From positions 1 to 39,732 of the forward strand of contig JAGYLU010000015.1 of the NCBI GenBank assembly GCA_018400755.1: 39,732 nt of DNA, given 5' to 3'. Every line of letters begins with the position of its first letter. The stretch's first letter is position 1. The stretch comes from Acholeplasmataceae bacterium. GTDB lineage: Bacteria; Bacillota_I; Bacilli_A; Acholeplasmatales; Acholeplasmataceae. The notes beneath the pieces were generated by a model that was given only the letters and a program-made list of their open reading frames with translations, was not told the origin of the DNA and searched no databases. Positions 36,619-39,732 of this stretch are shown one piece after another. The translations under genes and the position numbers were made by a program.

Positions 36619-37877
36619 GGTTTGAGAACCTCCATATCGAGTGTCAGCGCCTGATCACTTTTCAAGAGATCAGCACTGATGGTGATTTTTTCCATTTCCG
36701 CGGGGGCGACAAACGTCGCTTTTTGTTCTTTGATGACAACCCCGTCCTGACGGAGCACGAATCTGGCTGCTTTCGCCTTGGTGGTGGTGCGAAACGACAA
36801 TTCGACAGGTTCAACCATGTCGCTTAGGTCAATCCTTTGGGGAACGATATGATGGATCATGGTGCCAGGTTGGACATCCATCGAAGAGGCTTGCCGTTTG
36901 ACAGGTTTTTTGGCGTAATAAGCGGCACTTTGTCCCGCTTTCGCCCCTTCAAGACTGACAAAATCCACTAGGTCATGGACGTGAAGGGCATTACCACATG
37001 CAAACAGTCCTGGGACCGATGTCTCTAGGTGTTGGTTCACGATAGCGCTACCTGTCATGATTGAAAGGTCAAGATTCAGATGATCGAAGAGCTGAATGTC
37101 GGGGATCAGACCAACGGATAACAAAAGGGTATCAACGTCAAAATGTTTCTCAGTGCCCGGGATCGGCCGGTAGTGGTTGTCAACCGCGCTGATGGTGATC
37201 CTTTTCAAGACATCTTTCCCTTCGATTGCTGTGACCGTATGTGAGAGATAAAGTGGTATATCAAAGTCATCAAGACATTGCACGATGTTTCTGGTGAGCC
37301 CATTTGAATAAGGCATCAGTTCCGCAACCCCTAAAACTTTCGCCCCTTCGAGGGTCATCCGGCGGGCCATGATCAGACCGATATCACCGCTCCCGAGAAT
37401 GAAGATGCGTTCGCCCACAAGGTAGCCATCCATGTTCAGATAACGTTGTGCTGATCCGGCGGGCATGATGCCTTTGGGTCGTTCACCGGGAATCCTGATC
37501 GCCCCGCGGGTCCGTTCATAACAGCCTGCGCTCAAAACGACTGATTTTCCAAAGAGATGAATGTATCCAACGGTGGTGCCACTCACGGTCAAGTCAAAGA
37601 CGTCGCCAGTCTTTTTGATGTCGATGACGGTGGTATCGACCATCGTTTCGATGGGTGTGTCTTCAAGTGCTTTGATGAAGCGATCGGCGTATTCTGGACC
37701 GGTGAGTTCCTCTTTGAAGACCGTCAATCCGAATCCGTTATGGATACACTGATTCAAGATACCACCCATGATATGATCACGTTCGATCAACAGGACCGAG
37801 GCATGTTCTTTTTGTGCTTCCAAGGCCGCGGCCATACCGGCCGCGCCGGCGCCAATCACAATGACGTCGTAGGTCAT
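36615..37877 (-). CDS. FAD/NAD(P)-dependent oxidoreductase of the glp operon
   Basis: A 420-residue two-dinucleotide-fold flavoprotein. The first GxGxxG fold is VIVIGAGAAGMAAALEAQKE at residues 5-24, and a second (IFILGSGDIGLIMARRMTLE) comes near residue 158. The end motif VPGLFACGNALHVHDLVDFV holds the flavin. A C-terminal domain of about 80 residues is extra. There is a cysteine in SAGCYERTRGA. It is the B-type partner of the GlpA-like protein in this operon type. The complex probably passes electrons from glycerol 3-phosphate to an acceptor. The ATG overlaps the previous stop (ATGA) after GAAGGTGA. Confidence 0.9.
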
Positions 37878-39316
37878 GATGTCACCTTCGTCTCACGCCA
37901 CAAGATAGGCGTGTCTTTCTCATAGTAGTCGATCTTGGTCAGTGGTTTTCCGGTCTCGGTGGCGATTATTTTCAAGACTTTGCTCTCACAGTATCCGCCT
38001 TGACATAGACCAGCACCCGCCCGAACCCGTTTCTTGATGCCTTTGATGGTGTCGCTACCCATGGGTCCATGGATGGCATCGATGATTTCCTTCTCAGTGA
38101 TCTGCTCGCATTTGCAAATGACATTGGCATAGCGGTTGTCTTTCTTGACAAGCACTTGCTTGTGAGCCTCATCAAGATCGCGGAATAGATGAGGCTTTTC
38201 TCTGATCGGATTGAAATCGGTTTTCTTGGGATAGGGATAGGCGTTGATGACCATCTCAGTGACATGGGCCGCGATGGCGGGAGCGGCGGTCAGACCAGGT
38301 GAATCAATACCGGCAACGTGAAAGAGACCAGGGGTTTTCTTTGACTCATGGATGTAGAAGTCCCCGTAGGTCGAAGATGCCCGAATCCCTGCAAACGTCC
38401 GAATGGTCTTCTTGAAGGGGATGTCTTTGGCAATCCGTTTGGCATGGGTGACGACATAACTCAGTCCATCGGCGGTGGTCTTCAGATTGTCTTTCTCCGA
38501 CACATAGGCACTCGAGGGTCCAACCAGGATATTGCCATGGACCTGAGGAATCAAAAGTACGCCTTTGCCTTTGTCATCAGGCATGGGGTAAAGGACATGA
38601 TCGACAAATCCTTTGCAGTTGGCATCAAGGACCAGATACTCACCTTTGCGGGCTTTGATGGCAAAAGGGGCATCATCATCGGTCATTGTCTTGATCTCAT
38701 CGGAAAAGACCCCAGCGGCATTGATGATGTGTTTTGTCATCAAGGTCTCCTGATGATTGATGGTCACGACAAACCCATCGTCCTGTCTTTCAATCGCGGT
38801 CACCAGATGGTTTTTTTTGAATTCAGCACCATTTTGAATGGCGTTTTCCATGGCAGCGAAAGCGACTTCCCAAGGATAGGTCACCTTGGTCGTCGGCAAA
38901 GACAACGCCATGATCACGTCATCTTGGATGTTGGGCTCAAGTTTGATGAGGGCCTCGCGGCCAATCACGCCAACCTCAGGCACACCGTTTGTTTCTGCCC
39001 GGTCTTTGAGCATGTTGAGCATGTTGATATCCTCATCAGTTGTTGCGAGGACGAGTGCACCAGTTCTGAGCAAGGGGATATGAAGTTCTTTTTCGAGGGT
39101 GTCATACATGGCGTTGCCACGGACACAAAGTGTTGCTTTGAGTGTCCCCGGTTCGGGATCATGACCGGAGTGGATCACCGCGCTGTTGGCGATGGTCTGT
39201 CCGTTTGCGACATCGGATGAGCGATCAAGAACGAGAATTTTGGCTTCATATCTTGAAAGTTCCCGGGCGATGGTGGTGCCGATGATGCCAGCACCGATGA
39301 TGATGAAATCGTACAT
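37874..39316 (-). CDS. GlpA-like FAD oxidoreductase with C-terminal [2Fe-2S]-type domain
   Basis: A 480-residue DAO-fold flavoprotein, the probable glycerol 3-phosphate dehydrogenase large subunit. The FAD fold is MYDFIIIGAGIIGTTIAREL at the start, with SAVIHSGHDPEPGTLKA next. A GIRASSTYGDFYIHE-type segment and GIDSPGLTAAPAIA lead to a C-terminal BFD-like domain. Its ligands are Cys401, Cys403, Cys438 and Cys443 (CKCEQ and CQGGYC). The product of the reaction would be DHAP. An L-2-hydroxyglutarate-type oxidase is a related alternative. ATG 39316 follows AGCAGGTGA; the upstream open frame to 39376 lies in the leader terminator. A terminator separates it from glpP. Confidence 0.9.
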   Translation of the reverse strand: MYDFIIIGAGIIGTTIARELSRYEAKILVLDRSSDVANGQTIANSAVIHSGHDPEPGTLKATLCVRGNAMYDTLEKELHIPLLRTGALVLATTDEDINMLNMLKDRAETNGVPEVGVIGREALIKLEPNIQDDVIMALSLPTTKVTYPWEVAFAAMENAIQNGAEFKKNHLVTAIERQDDGFVVTINHQETLMTKHIINAAGVFSDEIKTMTDDDAPFAIKARKGEYLVLDANCKGFVDHVLYPMPDDKGKGVLLIPQVHGNILVGPSSAYVSEKDNLKTTADGLSYVVTHAKRIAKDIPFKKTIRTFAGIRASSTYGDFYIHESKKTPGLFHVAGIDSPGLTAAPAIAAHVTEMVINAYPYPKKTDFNPIREKPHLFRDLDEAHKQVLVKKDNRYANVICKCEQITEKEIIDAIHGPMGSDTIKGIKKRVRAGAGLCQGGYCESKVLKIIATETGKPLTKIDYYEKDTPILWRETKVTS

Positions 39317-39345
39317 GAGGTCACCTGCTTCTTTGATTGATTGAC

Positions 39346-39387
39346 AAAAAAGAGAAAAAACGGATGGGTGGATCACGTTTTTTCTCT
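39346..39387 (-). terminator. Leader terminator between glpP and the glp operon
   Basis: On minus, AGAGAAAAAACG and CGTTTTTTCTCT (plus 39376-39387 and 39351-39362) form a 12-base stem with a 13-base loop, followed by T residues. Its place just after glpP makes it the probable target of GlpP antitermination. Confidence 0.85.
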
Positions 39388-39418
39388 ATCGTCTCTGGTT
39401 TGGATTAACTTGGAATGG

Positions 39419-39732
39419 TTATGGCCACAAATCCTTGTTGCTGGTTGTGATCGCTATCGCGCCGGCTTTGATGCACGACTCGGCGAAGGCTTTTGATGGA
39501 ATGAGTCCACCAAGGAGGATCTTCGCTTCGGTATGTTTCTTGATCTCATCGATCAGATGCACCCCGTAGGCCGGTAGAACCTCAATGAACTCTGGCCTGA
39601 GTTTGCTAGCGATCTCGAGGCTTTGCCGAAGGGAGATGCCATCCTTCAGAAAGAAGCGGAAGATACCGGTCACGCCTCGTTTCTTGCACGTCTCGATGAC
39701 TTTGGGTTTGCTTGAGATGATACCATCCACCT
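39419..39732 (-). CDS. glpP: Glycerol-3-phosphate-responsive antiterminator, C-terminal part
   Basis: GlpP binds glycerol 3-phosphate and lets transcription read through a leader terminator of glycerol genes. Only the C-terminal 104 residues are in the window and the frame stays open to the right edge, so the start is missing. Family lines are DGIISSKPKVIETCKKRG, FRFFLKDGISL, IEVLPAYGVHLIDEI, and the phosphate-binding end LLGGLIPSKAFAESCIKAGA followed by ITTSNKDLW. The fold is a TIM-barrel-like antiterminator, not a DNA-binding protein. Its gene lies first in the glp cluster and is followed by the strong stem-loop at 39346-39387. Confidence 0.92.
   Translation of the reverse strand, partial: VDGIISSKPKVIETCKKRGVTGIFRFFLKDGISLRQSLEIASKLRPEFIEVLPAYGVHLIDEIKKHTEAKILLGGLIPSKAFAESCIKAGAIAITTSNKDLWP

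Noticed and set aside
38348-39220. Long open frame on the plus strand, antisense to the GlpA-like gene
   Set aside because: It lies fully within a clear conserved gene, has no ribosome site or family match, and reflects codon use of the opposite strand.

Overview
The window reads as a chromosomal segment of a low-complexity Bacillota-like bacterium, most likely from the Mollicutes/Erysipelotrichia side of the phylum. Supporting signs are the hrcA-grpE-dnaK-dnaJ order with a CIRCE operator, a Gram-positive-type DnaK, a yceD-rpmF pair, a GlpP-linked glycerol operon, a Fur-family regulator, and an rsmH gene that is not in a cell-wall/division (dcw) cluster. TGA is used as an ordinary stop codon throughout, so the Mycoplasma code (TGA = Trp) does not apply. 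Base composition is fairly balanced, unlike most AT-rich Mollicutes. The taxonomic placement is inference. I saw no rRNA, tRNA, CRISPR array, insertion sequence or phage gene.

Layout. 1-1500: the 3' end of galT faces ispG (isoprenoid MEP pathway) across a shared terminator. 1560-7200: rpmG, a metallo-beta-lactamase-fold hydrolase, then the heat-shock operon hrcA-grpE-dnaK-dnaJ with its own promoter and CIRCE-like operator. 7260-11040: a lipoate-protein ligase, an unrecognised gene, yceD-rpmF, and rsmH-mgsA. 11070-15250: a Fur-family regulator diverges from nadD-nadE-mnmA; the 3' quarter of nadE is broken by about five clustered single-base indels. 15330-22080: recD2, a YwaF-like membrane protein, and a minus-strand glycogen operon glgA-glgC plus a second multi-span membrane protein. 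22240-27170: a NUDIX hydrolase overlapping an HD-domain protein, alanine dehydrogenase, a PlsC-type acyltransferase with an unusual C-terminal zinc ribbon, and a GltS-type glutamate symporter.

27180-30870: a minus-strand overlapping operon (condensation-fold acyltransferase, zinc-ribbon membrane protein, prephenate dehydratase) diverges from a MarR regulator and a DUF2087 protein. 30880-33840: pyroglutamyl peptidase with a membrane protein, a GNAT acetyltransferase and an RlmI-type rRNA methyltransferase. 33850-39732: a short-chain dehydrogenase downstream of a tightly overlapping glycerol catabolic operon, read from the right edge as glpP, a leader terminator, a GlpA-like oxidoreductase, an FAD/NAD oxidoreductase, a DUF1667 protein and glpK.

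How the genes fit together. The glycerol operon makes glycerol 3-phosphate and oxidises it to DHAP, which is also the substrate of the MgsA found here. GlpP probably acts on the strong terminator just downstream of its own gene. GlgC/GlgA provide ADP-glucose-based storage. RsmH, RlmI, MnmA, L32 and L33 are translation functions, and NadD plus the broken NadE are the last two steps of NAD synthesis. The genome is compact: many neighbours overlap by ATGA, and several terminators include the stop codon of the gene they follow. The most notable items are the decayed or mis-assembled nadE 3' end, the acyltransferase/DUF6320-like/PheA operon beside a MarR regulator, the zinc-ribbon PlsC protein, the three-half-site HrcA operator, and the attenuator-like hairpin between dnaK and dnaJ.
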